Below are positions 51,401 through 61,395 of a DNA stretch of 64,000 nt, piece by piece. The number at the start of each line of letters is the position of its first letter. The stretch's first letter is position 1. Position numbers and translations under genes: made by a program. The notes beneath the pieces were generated by a model, which worked only from the letters and a program-made list of their open reading frames with translations, ran no database searches and had not been told where the DNA came from. Origin of the DNA: Accumulibacter sp. (GTDB taxonomy: Bacteria > Pseudomonadota > Gammaproteobacteria > Burkholderiales > Rhodocyclaceae); NCBI RefSeq assembly GCF_023806635.1, contig NZ_JAMTDQ010000057.1, positions 35,532 through 99,531 of the forward strand. Direction: 5' to 3'.

Positions 51401-54400
51401 TTACTCCCGGTGATCGGTTCCGGGGCCAAAAAGCCCCGCATGCGCAGCAAAGATTTCCCGCCAGCACCCCTGGTCCTTCGGAAAGCGCACGACATAGTGG
51501 CCGGCGGCCTCGAGGGCGCGGGCGATGGCCTCGTCCCGTTCGCGTTGTGCCGGCTCGTCGTGGTGCGGACCATCGACATAGATCGCTGCCTTCCAGTCGG
51601 CGTAGAAGAAATCGGCACAGGTGTTGCACGCGGGGATGCGCTCCTGCCCACGATCCGGGCGCCGGTAGCCATGGGCATCGACGTGGTCCAGCCAGGCCCG
51701 TTCGAGGCTGCTCCCGGAAATGCGCGACAGTTCCCCAGCCTGCTGCGCCGGGGTACGGCCGAAACTGCCGGTGGTGCCGCGGGCGCGGCTCAGTCGGCAC
51801 AGGATGTCGAGCGCCCTGCCCTCGTTGCCGGCGTCCTGGCGGTCGATGACCGTGTGGTCGGGCTGGTTGTAGTAGGAGAGCAGACACCTGTAGCAGCCGG
51901 CCTCGCAGAGGGGGTTGCCGGATTCGTCGACCTCCTGCGCCAGAGTCGCGGGGTCCCAGATTCCGTTGGCCGGGCGACGGAAATGCATGATGCGCAGCGC
52001 TTCGTCGGCAACGCGGGCGAGCGCCTCCGGCTCGGTGGCAAGGCGGGTCAGTACGCCGGCCCCGCCTTCGGCCGACTCATAGAACAGGATCGCCTGGCGG
52101 TTGTCGCGGCCGGGCAGTGGTTCGGCCATCAGCTCACTTTCCTCGAGCTGGTAGACCGCCTCGATGCCGCGCTTCAGGGCATACTGCAGTGTGGCCATGG
52201 TCGATTCTTCGAGGGTTTCCGGCGGGCGCGCGATCAGCACGTTGCGGCGGTCTTCGACATAGGGAACGATGCGCTGCGGCGGCGTGCGGTCGGGCGGTGC
52301 GTCTGCATCCGGCTCGCCGCTCTCGTCCGTCCCGCCGACCCAGTGGCCGGTAACCGGGTTGATCATGAAGCCGAGGATGGTCTTTTCCTTGCGCCGGCGC
52401 CAGCCGAAGTTCATCCGCCAGACGGTGGCCGCCGGGCCGTATTGCAGCGTCAGCACCGTGCCTTGGGCATCGGCGAAGGCCCTGTCGCTGCGCTGCAACT
52501 GGCCGTCCGCCTCGGCGAACTGGATCGTGGTCTGCATTTCGTAGCCCTGGCGGGTGCGCTCCTCCTCGTTGGCGGTGATGCGCTCGGCACGGCGGGTGGA
52601 CACGTTCTCGATGCGGTAGAGGTTCTGCACCGCCCTGGCGTCGGCCAGCGGCGCGTCGCAGGAAACACAGCGGTCGGCTTCGCGCTGGGTGCGGAAATGA
52701 CCATAGCCGCAAGCCGGGCAGAGCCGCGCAACCTCGGTCGGCAGGACGGCACCCTGCTTCACCTGGTCGTCACCCGACACCGCCAGCATGGCGCGGACGA
52801 CACGGTACTGGCTGCCCTCGTGGTAGATCAGGCTGTACGGTCCGAACTCGCTCAGGGCGAGGAAGCGCGGGCGGCTGAGGAAGTTTTCGCGGCCGATCTT
52901 GCCCTTGCGCGCCGGAATGTAGGCCATCAGCGGCAGGCGCGGGAAGTTGTAGCCCGGCAGGAAGCCCTGGCTGGCGAGGTAGCGGTAGGTGTAGAAGTCC
53001 GAGTTGGCGCTGCCTGATTCCTGCAGCAGCAGCGACTGCTGGCGGAAGGCCTCGTCGTGGCGCTGCTTGGCATCGCGCCGGTCGCGCTCGCTGGCAGCCG
53101 GGTTGTTCATGACCCGCTGGTTGATTTCCATCTGCCGCCTGGTCGCTGAAAAAAGGCCGCGCCAGCGGTTCAATGCCCTGTCGAAGGAGGCAAAGGCGGT
53201 TGCGAAGACGCGCCCGGGGAACTGCCCGTCGTACCAGGGTGCGCTTTGCGGCGTGAGTTCGCCGGCGAGCATGCCGAGGATGCGCAGGCCACGCTCCTGC
53301 GCCCGGCGCTGCGGCGCGTCGGCGTCGAGCCCGTCGCGCAGGTGCTGCGCCAGCGGGGCGTCCTCGCTGTTCATGTCGAGCAGGCCGCGGATGCTGCTGT
53401 CGAGCTTGACGCCGGTCTCGGCGAGCCAGACGGCGTGCAGGTGGCTCTGGATCAGTTCGCGGTTGGCGAGATCGAGGGTCGGCGGATTGACTTGGCCATG
53501 GACCATGCGCACCGGATCGCGGAAGAAATACTGGTCGTGCGGCGATTGGGCGGCGCAATAGGTGATGACCAGCGCCGGTTGACCCGCCCGCCCGGCCCGG
53601 CCGCTGCGCTGCGCGTAATTGGCCGGCGTCGGCGGCACGTTGCGCAGGTAGACGGTGTTCAGCGACGAGATGTCGACGCCGAGTTCCATGGTCGGCGAGC
53701 AGAACAGCACGGGCAGCCACTCGAGTGGCTTGCCGGTCTGCTCGAGCCAGTCGTCGCGATCCTTGCGCGTGAAGCGGAAGCGCGCCTCGCGTTCGAGCCG
53801 GTCGTCCTGCTCGACCTGCGCCGTATGCTCGCGCGCCTCGAAGTCGAACAGTCGGTGCGCCGGGTTGGCGAGCAACGCGGCGACATTGCCGTAGAGGCCG
53901 CGGAAGAACGGGTTGTCGTCGGCGCCCCGGTTGCTCTGGCCATCGGCCGCCCGCCAGACGATGCCGGTGCCGTTGAGCTGGTAGCCGGTCATGCCGAACT
54001 CGGTCTCTTCGGCAACCACCAGGCCGTAGGCCCTGGCCGCCCTGAGCAGCGCCGTGATGATTTCCTGGTAGTCCTCGTCCCTGATCCGGGCGGCATGGGG
54101 ATTGTCGGTGCCGTTGTCTTCGCTCCAGGTGCCCGGTTGCTTGAGCAGGCGGCCAAGCTTCGAGCGGGCGCTGCCGGACACCAGGTACTCGACGTTGCGG
54201 CGATCCTCGTCGCGCGGTTTGCCGACGGTAATGAACCAGTTGGCCGCGACTGGCACCTCGTCCTCGCTGAAACCCCAGGGTTCGCGCAGGTTGGCGTAGC
54301 TGGCGGTCTTCAGGCGGTCGAGCTCGGCGCGGTCGAGGTAGCGGGTGGCGAGGCAGAGCCCCTGGCGCATGGCTTCGAAGACCTTCTCGAGAACCCGCTG

Positions 54401-56713
54401 GCGCACTGGCGGCGAAGCCGCCTGCAGGATCAGCGGGGCTTCCTGCCACATGTCCGGCGCGGCGGCGAGTTCCTCGATGTCGCGGTACGCGATGCGCACC
54501 AGTCCCAACTGTTCGAGGTTCGGATTGTTGAAACGCCAGCCGCGGCGCAGGTCGTAATGGATCCGGTAGCCGAGGATGCTGCGCAGCGTGTCGTGCACGT
54601 GGCGCCGCGCATTGCCGCGCACCTCGGGGTCCTGCATGTACTCGGCGCGCACGCCGGGGTCGTCGCGGCCAAAGCCGAGTGCCGAGAACAGCGCGCCGGC
54701 AATGGCGCTCTCGTCGATTTCGCCAGCCGGGCTGTCGTGCACCGCGGCCAGCAGTGCGGCGCGCTGCAGCAGGATCTGCAGGAAGTCGTTGAAGTGGCCG
54801 ACCTGGAGCGCCGCGTCCTGCCGGTTGTCGGAGAAGCCGAGAACCTTCCTCGCTGCCGGGCTCAGCTTCGCGTCCTGCTCGTAGAGGTAGCGCAGCGAGG
54901 CGAGCGTGAGCATGGTCGTCGCCGAGCTGCGCCCCTCACCGGAGAGACCAGCGAGGCGCAGGTAATCGCGACCCGCGGTGTTGTGCACGACGCCGCAGTG
55001 CAGGCAGAAAGCGAAGCTGCCCGGGATGTACCAACCGGGAACGCCCGCGTCATCTGGCGCACCCTCGCGGCCAAGCCGGACGTGGACCGGCTGCCGGCGG
55101 CGATGGGTCGATTTCAGCCGATGGCTGTCACCGGAACGCTCCAGCCACGATTCCGGATAGCGCTCGAGCGCATCCTCCCAGATCCCGGAAGTGTCGGGCA
55201 TGAAGAAGCCGTTGTGGACCTCCTCGTCTTCGTGTGCGCGGTCTTCGATGTTGCGCGGGGTGAACTGGCGGCCGGCGGCGGTGTTTTCGTCCCAGACCGG
55301 AAGGTATTCCTGGCCGCAATCCCGGCAGAAATGGACCGAATACAGCCTGCGCGCCCGGTCGCCGGGGACATACTGGCTGCCGTCGAGCGTCAGGAACCGC
55401 TTGCCGGGCGATTCCAGCGTCGTGAACACCTTGCCTCCACCGGAAATGAACTGGTGCAGCTTGAAGGCAAACAGGCTGCGTCCACCGTCCTCAGGCGGCT
55501 TGTCGGTGGTGTGGTAGGCGAGCAGCAGGAAATCGGCCAGGATTCCCTTCGCCGCCTCCTCCGCCATCCCGGCATCGACTGCGAGGCGGGCGCCTGCGGC
55601 CTCGAGGGTCATCGGCCGCGCCCGGCGCCACTTGCCCTCTTCCCGCGTCAGGCCGAGGGTGAGTTCGGTCCAGACGGCAAGCGGATGCTTCGCCAACTCG
55701 GCGAAAGCAGGATTCTCGGGCAGACCCGCCCGGATGACCACAGCCAGGGGTTCGCGGATATGCTCGACGAGGATCTCTTCGGGGGTGATGCGCTGCAGCG
55801 TTTCGGTGATCACATGCGCGGGCGAGATCGTGGTGCCGAACAGCCGCGTGGCGACGTCCGCAACGACTGCACTGCGGTCGGCTTCCAACCCTTCCGTCGC
55901 CATCGTTGCCGAGGTGCCGATGCACTGCAGCCGATCAGCCAGCGCCTCGCGAACGCGTCGTACCAGTAGCGCCACGTCGGCACCCTGACGTCCGCGGTAG
56001 GTGTGCAACTCGTCGAGCACCAGGAAGCGCAGGCCTTTGGCGTTGCGGATGACGGCCTTGTCCTTGTCGTCCTGACGCGTCATCAGGAGTTCGAGCATCA
56101 TGAAGTTGGTGAGCAGAATGTCCGGCGGATGCGTCGCCAGCCGCTGCCGCTCCGCGTCGTCCTCCTGGCCGGTGTAGCGGCCGAAGGTCACCGGTGGCTG
56201 ATCGCCGTAGTCGCCCAGGAACTTCCCGAGTTCCTCGAGCTGGCTGTTGGCCAGCGCGTTCATCGGATAGATGACAATGGCGCGAGTCCGCGGAGCGGGT
56301 TCCGCGGCCCTTTCCTTGAGGACGGCATCGACGATCGGGATGAAGTAGGCGAGCGATTTGCCCGACCCGGTACCCGTGGTCAGGACGTAGCTGGCTCCCG
56401 TCTGGGCGAAGCTGATCGCCTCTTGCTGGTGCTTGAAGAGTCGCAGCGAGACGCCGGCTGCAGTGAGGCTCTTGCCGCCTCGGAAAATCCGCGCACATTC
56501 CGGGTGCAGGCTGCCGGCCGCGACCAGTTCCTCGACAGAGAGCCCTGTCTTGAAGTTGGGATTGACCTGGACGAGCGGTGCGGGCCAGTAGCGCTGCGAC
56601 TCGTAGGCGGTGGTGACGAAGCGCGCGATGTCCTCTGACCTGATGCGCGTGAAGCTGCGGGTGAACTGGCCGTACTCGCCGACCAGCCTCTCCCGGAACT
56701 CGAAAACGTCCAT
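51401..56713 (-). CDS. Large DEAD-box helicase with DUF1998 region and C-terminal PD-(D/E)XK-like domain
   Basis: A 1770-aa protein. The N-terminal helicase has Q-motif-like LFKHQQEAI, motif I TGTGSGKSLAYF (K119), motif II LDELHTYRG, motif III TSATM and motif VI RSGRAGRAGQP. Several zinc-like pairs follow (CRDCGQEY, CLHCGV, CPACGYGH ... CVSC). A DUF1998 region ends in CEAGCYRCLLSYYN. The last 120 residues (LERAWLDHVD, IYVDGPHHDEPAQRERDE, GHYVVRFP) look like a Vsr/DUF559 nuclease. In DISARM the helicase (DrmA) and DUF1998 protein (DrmB) are separate; Druantia DruE is the closest other large fused form. It is first in the operon. Confidence 0.85.
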   Translation of the reverse strand: MDVFEFRERLVGEYGQFTRSFTRIRSEDIARFVTTAYESQRYWPAPLVQVNPNFKTGLSVEELVAAGSLHPECARIFRGGKSLTAAGVSLRLFKHQQEAISFAQTGASYVLTTGTGSGKSLAYFIPIVDAVLKERAAEPAPRTRAIVIYPMNALANSQLEELGKFLGDYGDQPPVTFGRYTGQEDDAERQRLATHPPDILLTNFMMLELLMTRQDDKDKAVIRNAKGLRFLVLDELHTYRGRQGADVALLVRRVREALADRLQCIGTSATMATEGLEADRSAVVADVATRLFGTTISPAHVITETLQRITPEEILVEHIREPLAVVIRAGLPENPAFAELAKHPLAVWTELTLGLTREEGKWRRARPMTLEAAGARLAVDAGMAEEAAKGILADFLLLAYHTTDKPPEDGGRSLFAFKLHQFISGGGKVFTTLESPGKRFLTLDGSQYVPGDRARRLYSVHFCRDCGQEYLPVWDENTAAGRQFTPRNIEDRAHEDEEVHNGFFMPDTSGIWEDALERYPESWLERSGDSHRLKSTHRRRQPVHVRLGREGAPDDAGVPGWYIPGSFAFCLHCGVVHNTAGRDYLRLAGLSGEGRSSATTMLTLASLRYLYEQDAKLSPAARKVLGFSDNRQDAALQVGHFNDFLQILLQRAALLAAVHDSPAGEIDESAIAGALFSALGFGRDDPGVRAEYMQDPEVRGNARRHVHDTLRSILGYRIHYDLRRGWRFNNPNLEQLGLVRIAYRDIEELAAAPDMWQEAPLILQAASPPVRQRVLEKVFEAMRQGLCLATRYLDRAELDRLKTASYANLREPWGFSEDEVPVAANWFITVGKPRDEDRRNVEYLVSGSARSKLGRLLKQPGTWSEDNGTDNPHAARIRDEDYQEIITALLRAARAYGLVVAEETEFGMTGYQLNGTGIVWRAADGQSNRGADDNPFFRGLYGNVAALLANPAHRLFDFEAREHTAQVEQDDRLEREARFRFTRKDRDDWLEQTGKPLEWLPVLFCSPTMELGVDISSLNTVYLRNVPPTPANYAQRSGRAGRAGQPALVITYCAAQSPHDQYFFRDPVRMVHGQVNPPTLDLANRELIQSHLHAVWLAETGVKLDSSIRGLLDMNSEDAPLAQHLRDGLDADAPQRRAQERGLRILGMLAGELTPQSAPWYDGQFPGRVFATAFASFDRALNRWRGLFSATRRQMEINQRVMNNPAASERDRRDAKQRHDEAFRQQSLLLQESGSANSDFYTYRYLASQGFLPGYNFPRLPLMAYIPARKGKIGRENFLSRPRFLALSEFGPYSLIYHEGSQYRVVRAMLAVSGDDQVKQGAVLPTEVARLCPACGYGHFRTQREADRCVSCDAPLADARAVQNLYRIENVSTRRAERITANEEERTRQGYEMQTTIQFAEADGQLQRSDRAFADAQGTVLTLQYGPAATVWRMNFGWRRRKEKTILGFMINPVTGHWVGGTDESGEPDADAPPDRTPPQRIVPYVEDRRNVLIARPPETLEESTMATLQYALKRGIEAVYQLEESELMAEPLPGRDNRQAILFYESAEGGAGVLTRLATEPEALARVADEALRIMHFRRPANGIWDPATLAQEVDESGNPLCEAGCYRCLLSYYNQPDHTVIDRQDAGNEGRALDILCRLSRARGTTGSFGRTPAQQAGELSRISGSSLERAWLDHVDAHGYRRPDRGQERIPACNTCADFFYADWKAAIYVDGPHHDEPAQRERDEAIARALEAAGHYVVRFPKDQGCWREIFAAHAGLFGPGTDHRE

Positions 56714-56813
56714 GCGTACCCTGCTCCCGGCGATTGTTGCGGCGCTGCGGCAGCGACCACGGCGCGAGCACGTAATCTACTTGAGATTGGGCGCGTGTGC
56801 GCGGCCGCGGGCC

Positions 56814-59126
56814 CTAGCGCGTCAGCGCCATGAACAATTCCGGCAGCCGCTGCGGCAGCCGTTCGATGCGGTCGATGACCGAGTAGTGGTGACCGAAGAT
56901 GTGACCGACGTATTCGTCCGCCTTGGCGTCGAGGCTGATGCAGTAGCTGAAGATCCCCTGCCGGTCGAGTTCGCCGACCGCCTTGCGCGCATCCTCGATC
57001 AGCAGCCGGCCGTCGGACACGTCGACGTCCGACGGCCGGCCGTCGGTAAGGACCAGCAGCAGCTTCTTCTCCGCCCTGCTCGCCGCGAGGTAATGCGCCG
57101 CGTGCCGCAGAGCGGCACCGATGCGCGTCGAATAGCCAGCCTGCATCGCCGCCAGGCGGCGCTTGACGGCGTCGCCCCAGGGCTCGCTGCTGCCCTTGAG
57201 ATGCAGGTAGCGGACGTCGTGCCGGGTATCCGAATGGAAGCCGGCGATGGCGAAGGGGTCGCCGAGCTGATCGATCGACCAGGCGAGCAGCGACACGGCC
57301 TCCTGACTCAGTTCGAGCACCGTCTGCTCGCCATCGCCGCTGCCGAACTTGTCGGCCAGCGACGCGGAGAGGTCGAGGAGCAGCAGGACGGCGAGGTTGC
57401 GGCCGTTGCTGCGATGGCTCATGTTGATCCGCGGATCGGGCGTGACGCCGCAGCGGCAGTCGATCAGCGAACGGACGGCGACGTCGACGTCGAGTTCGCT
57501 GCCATCCTCCTGAAAGCGCAGGCGAACCCGTTCCTGCGGCTTGAGGATGTCGAGCAGGCGCTTGAGCCGTCGGGCGAGGGTGGCGTGCCGGTCGAGCAGC
57601 CGGTCGATCAGCGCCGCGTCACCCGACGGGTGCAGCGATTCGTAGAGGCTCACCCAGTCGGGGCGGTAGCTCTGGCTGTGATGGTCCCACTCCGGGTAAT
57701 GGCGCGGCGGCAGGCAGTCGATTTCGGCGCTGGCGCTCGCCGGACGGTGTTCGGCGAACATCTCCTCGTCGTCGGAGAGTTCGTGGAAGCGCCAGAGATG
57801 GCGGTTGTCGTCGCGGTAGTCGACCAGCGTATCGCTGAAGTACACCTCGGGCAACTGGTCGCTTTGCCGCCGGGTGCGAGCCACGTAGGCGAGCGCCAGA
57901 CCGGCCATCGCCTGGCTGCTCGCCTCGCCATCCGCCAGCGCCTGCCGGAAGCGGGCAACGAACTCACGCAGGTCACCATCGGCGTCGCCGTCTTCGCCAT
58001 CGAGCAGGGCGCGCGACAGCACGGCCAGGCGATGGCGCAGGCAGGAGAAGCGTTGCGGGTCGCAGGCACCGGCGACCGGACGCGGATGCAGCGCGCGGAA
58101 GATGCGGCGCATGCCCGGGTAGCGGCGGACGATCAGCGTGTCGATGCGGCTGTCCTCGAAGGTCTCGACCGCCAGGCGCTGCATCGGGCTGAGGTTGTCG
58201 GCGACGAGTGGCGTGCTCCAGCGCCGGTGGCCGGCGATGTGTGCCAGTGCGGCGCGATAGCGGTCGATGCCGCTGACGCCGCAGGCGTCGTCGAGGACGT
58301 CGGGCAGGCGGATGCCGCCCGCGTCGTCGTAGGGCTGCGCGGGCGGCATCGGCGACGCCGGGTTGGCGGCTTCGCTGGCCACGGCGTAGGGGACGAGCAG
58401 CGCCTGCTCACCCCAGAGGCCGCGCAGATAGAGATCGAGCAGGCGCTCGTGGTCGACCAGCAGGGTGCCGTGCCGCTCGCGCTGGAAAACGGCGCGGCTG
58501 TCGGCCGACTGCAGGCGGAAGTAGTCGCGCTGGCGTTCGGGGTGGGCAGCGTAGTTGCGCACCCCGTAGTCGACCCAGTTCGTCAGGCCGGCAATGCTCA
58601 GACTGGCGAGCAGCGTCGGTGCATGGACGAGGAAGTCCGGCAGGCAGGGGCTGGCGAACGTCTTGTGGATGCCGTGGATCGATCCCGAGGTCTGCTCCAT
58701 CAGGCGCAGCGTCAGGTCGAGGTAGCGCTGCAACTGCCCGCCGGCGGCAAGCCGCCGCGACACCGCCGCCAGGCTCTGCAGGAACGGGGCGATGGCCTTG
58801 CCGTTCGGCGACCGGTGCAAGCGCTGCAGCGTCGCGACCACCACCGGCAGCGTCCCTTCGCCGACGCTGCCGGCGACTGCCGGCCATTCCTCGAGGAAGG
58901 CCAGCAGCGGTTCGGCGCCACGGCCGATGCGGCCGAGGAAGCGGGCGCAGTCGAGGTAGGCGTCGACGCCCGCAGGCGTGAGGACGGCGATGGCTTCGCG
59001 CAGGCAGTCGGCGAAGACGCCGTCGACCTGCGGCAGGCGGCAGTCGAGCCGCGCACGACAGGCGGCCAGGTGCTCCGCCGAGAGTGCCTCGCTGCGGGTC
59101 ATGCCGGCCATCCGGCCATCAGCCAC
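56814..59126 (-). CDS. cbbO: RuBisCO activation protein CbbO (VWA domain)
   Basis: The 770-aa protein has a long helical N-terminal region and a C-terminal von Willebrand A domain with the MIDAS motif DLSAS (in LAVLLLLDLSASLA), then a threonine-containing segment and LVLTDGRPSDVD. It pairs with the AAA+ ATPase CbbQ to remove inhibitory sugar phosphates from RuBisCO. Its start overlaps the cbbQ stop by 8 bp. The 3' end is duplicated as a remnant at 37046-37245. Confidence 0.93.
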   Translation of the reverse strand: MADGRMAGMTRSEALSAEHLAACRARLDCRLPQVDGVFADCLREAIAVLTPAGVDAYLDCARFLGRIGRGAEPLLAFLEEWPAVAGSVGEGTLPVVVATLQRLHRSPNGKAIAPFLQSLAAVSRRLAAGGQLQRYLDLTLRLMEQTSGSIHGIHKTFASPCLPDFLVHAPTLLASLSIAGLTNWVDYGVRNYAAHPERQRDYFRLQSADSRAVFQRERHGTLLVDHERLLDLYLRGLWGEQALLVPYAVASEAANPASPMPPAQPYDDAGGIRLPDVLDDACGVSGIDRYRAALAHIAGHRRWSTPLVADNLSPMQRLAVETFEDSRIDTLIVRRYPGMRRIFRALHPRPVAGACDPQRFSCLRHRLAVLSRALLDGEDGDADGDLREFVARFRQALADGEASSQAMAGLALAYVARTRRQSDQLPEVYFSDTLVDYRDDNRHLWRFHELSDDEEMFAEHRPASASAEIDCLPPRHYPEWDHHSQSYRPDWVSLYESLHPSGDAALIDRLLDRHATLARRLKRLLDILKPQERVRLRFQEDGSELDVDVAVRSLIDCRCGVTPDPRINMSHRSNGRNLAVLLLLDLSASLADKFGSGDGEQTVLELSQEAVSLLAWSIDQLGDPFAIAGFHSDTRHDVRYLHLKGSSEPWGDAVKRRLAAMQAGYSTRIGAALRHAAHYLAASRAEKKLLLVLTDGRPSDVDVSDGRLLIEDARKAVGELDRQGIFSYCISLDAKADEYVGHIFGHHYSVIDRIERLPQRLPELFMALTR

Positions 59127-59928
59127 AGGCGAAGATGGCGTCGATCGCGTGCTCGAGCGTATCGCGGATGTCGCGGTCGTCGGTGATCGGACGCACGAGC
59201 GCCATGCGGCAGGCGTCGCCGGCAGCGACCCCGTTCCGGATCAGCGTCGCCGCATAGACGAGCAGGCGCGTCGACACGCCTTCGTCGAGACCATGCCCCT
59301 TGAGGCGGCGCGCGGCAGCGGCGACGGCGACGAGCTGCGTCGCCAACGCGTGATCGATGCCGCTTTCGCTGGCGAGGATCGTCGCTTCGAGCTCGGCCTC
59401 CGGGTAGTCGAAGTCGAAAGCGGTGAAACGCTGCTTGGTGGACTCCTTGAGATCCTTCATCAGGCTCTGGTAGCCCGGGTTGTACGAGATGACGAGCTGG
59501 AAGTCCGCATGCGCGCGCAGCAGTTCGCCCTTCTTGTCGAGCGGCAGCGTCCGTCGGTGGTCGGTCAGCGGATGGATGACGACGGTCGTATCCTGCCGCG
59601 CCTCGACGATCTCGTCGAGGTAGCAGATGGCGCCGATGCGCGCGGCGGTGGTCAGCGGACCGTCGAGCCAGCGCGTACCGCCGGCTTCGAGGAGGTAGCG
59701 GCCGACCAGATCCGAGGCGGTCATGTCCTCGTTGCAGGCGACCGTGATCAGCGGCCGGTCGAGCTTCCAGGCCATGTATTCGATGAAGCGCGACTTGCCG
59801 CAGCCCGTCGGCCCCTTCACCATCACCGGCAGGCGGGCAGCGTAGGCTGCAGCATAGAGCGCGACCTCGTTGCCCTGCTGGCGGTAGAAGGGCTCCTGGC
59901 GAACCTGGTACTGCTCACTGTCGGTCAT
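59119..59928 (-). CDS. cbbQ: RuBisCO activase CbbQ (AAA+ ATPase)
   Basis: A 269-aa MoxR/CbbQ-type AAA+ protein. Walker A is GPTGCGKS (39-46), Walker B is AICYLDEI, and an arginine-finger region follows (STKQRFTAFDF). CbbQ hexamers with CbbO remodel RuBisCO using ATP. It follows cbbM after 87 bp and overlaps cbbO, so the three genes form one operon. Confidence 0.95.
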   Translation of the reverse strand: MTDSEQYQVRQEPFYRQQGNEVALYAAAYAARLPVMVKGPTGCGKSRFIEYMAWKLDRPLITVACNEDMTASDLVGRYLLEAGGTRWLDGPLTTAARIGAICYLDEIVEARQDTTVVIHPLTDHRRTLPLDKKGELLRAHADFQLVISYNPGYQSLMKDLKESTKQRFTAFDFDYPEAELEATILASESGIDHALATQLVAVAAAARRLKGHGLDEGVSTRLLVYAATLIRNGVAAGDACRMALVRPITDDRDIRDTLEHAIDAIFACG

Positions 59929-60015
59929 AGCCTGCCCCTGCCGCGCGGGCCGGCGAACGCCGCCGCGCAGCTGCCCGTCATCGGTCCGTCTCCGTGCCGC
60001 TGCACGCCGCCCGAC

Positions 60016-61395
60016 TCAACGATGCACACCGAGCCGGTCGCGCCAGCCCGGATGCAGCATGTCGGCGTCGCCGGGGAACGATTCGAAGGCGCGGGCGAAC
60101 TCCCGGTGCTGGCGCGCCCATTCGATCGGGTCGGCGCCGGCCTTCCAGCACTCGTACGCCTGGCGCAGCGAGATCGCGCCCGCGGCAGGGCTGTCGATGT
60201 GGCCGTAGGAGCCGCCACCGGCAGTGTTGATGACGTTGCCGTGACCGAGGTTGGCGAAGAAACCCGGCAGGCGCAGGGCGTTCATGCCGCCCGAGATGAT
60301 CGGCGTCGTCGGCTTCATGCCGTACCATTTCTGGTAGTAGGCGGGCCCCTGGTACTCGTCGCGTTCGATGATGTAGGCGATCGCCCGGTCGTCGGCGTCG
60401 CCTTCCATCTTGCCGAAGCCCATGGTGCCGACGTGTATCCCCGAGGCCCCCTGCAGCCGCGCCATCTTCGCCAGGACATAGGCGGTATAGCCGCGCTTCG
60501 AGCTTGGCGAGGTGACGGCACCGTGGCCGGCACGGTGGTAATGCAGATACTGGTTGGGGTATTGCCGACGGGCGGTGGTGACCATGCCGGGGCCGCCGAC
60601 ATAGCCGTCGACGAGGAAGGCCACCTTGTCGGCATCCGGGCCGAAGGTCTCGAGGATGTAATCGGCACGCGCACACATCTCGTAATGGTCGTCGGCGGTG
60701 ATGTTGGCGGAGAAGATCTTGGCCTGACCGGTTTCATCCTGTGCCCGCTTCATGGCGTCGTAGACGAGCGGCATGACCTTCTTCATCGGCGCGAACACCT
60801 GGTTGCCCTGCGGCTCGTCGTTCTTGATGAAGTCGCCACCGAGCCAGAACTGGTAGGCGGCGGCGGCGAAGGGTTCCGGGCGCAGGCCAAGCTTCGGCTT
60901 GATGATCGTGCCGGCGATGTAGCCGCCGTCGCGGATCGGCCGTCCGAGGATGCGCCAGAGATCGGAGATGTCCTTGGCCGGCCCGTCGAAGAGTTGCAGC
61001 GCGCGCTGCGGGACGTAGAAATCGTAGATCTTGGCGTGCTCGATGTCGCCCATTCCCTGGTTGTTGCCGATGCACAGCGTCAGGAAGGAGACGATCATCA
61101 TGCGGCCGTCGGTGACATTGCGGTCGAAGAGTTCGAGCGGATAGGCGATGCGCATCTCCTCGCTGGCCTCGTCGATGTGGTAGACCAGCGCGTCGACGCC
61201 GCGCGTGAAGTCGTCGGTCGTGCTCACCTCGACGTTGGTGCCGGTCGACGATTCGGCAGCGAAGTGGGCGGCTGCCGGCAGGTAATCGTAGCCGGCCTTC
61301 GGCTTCATCTTGTAGGCGACGAGGATGTGCCGGCCACCCTCGATCAGATCCTCCTCGCGAAGGCTGAGGTCGGCGTAACGGTTCGATTGGTCCAT
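60016..61395 (-). CDS. cbbM: Form II ribulose-1,5-bisphosphate carboxylase
   Basis: A 459-aa form II RuBisCO large subunit. Catalytic K166 ([10 protein letters not shown]) and the carbamylated K191 with D193 and E194 ([11 protein letters not shown]) lie at the same numbers as in the Rhodospirillum enzyme. Loop 6 ([13 protein letters not shown]) and the phosphate site ([14 protein letters not shown]) are intact. Form II needs no small subunit, and none is present. It fixes CO2, possibly including CO2 from formate oxidation. It is the first gene of cbbMQO. Confidence 0.97.
   Translation of the reverse strand: MDQSNRYADLSLREEDLIEGGRHILVAYKMKPKAGYDYLPAAAHFAAESSTGTNVEVSTTDDFTRGVDALVYHIDEASEEMRIAYPLELFDRNVTDGRMMIVSFLTLCIGNNQGMGDIEHAKIYDFYVPQRALQLFDGPAKDISDLWRILGRPIRDGGYIAGTIIKPKLGLRPEPFAAAAYQFWLGGDFIKNDEPQGNQVFAPMKKVMPLVYDAMKRAQDETGQAKIFSANITADDHYEMCARADYILETFGPDADKVAFLVDGYVGGPGMVTTARRQYPNQYLHYHRAGHGAVTSPSSKRGYTAYVLAKMARLQGASGIHVGTMGFGKMEGDADDRAIAYIIERDEYQGPAYYQKWYGMKPTTPIISGGMNALRLPGFFANLGHGNVINTAGGGSYGHIDSPAAGAISLRQAYECWKAGADPIEWARQHREFARAFESFPGDADMLHPGWRDRLGVHR

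Noticed and set aside
48428-53017. A 1529-codon open frame on the plus strand
   Set aside because: It lies opposite two helicase genes with full motif sets. Its translation is low-complexity Gly/Ala/Arg/Val without any domain, typical of antisense frames in GC-rich DNA.
37288-56713. Prophage or integrative element with phage genes
   Set aside because: No integrase, terminase, capsid, portal or conjugation gene is visible; the block contains only defence-type genes.
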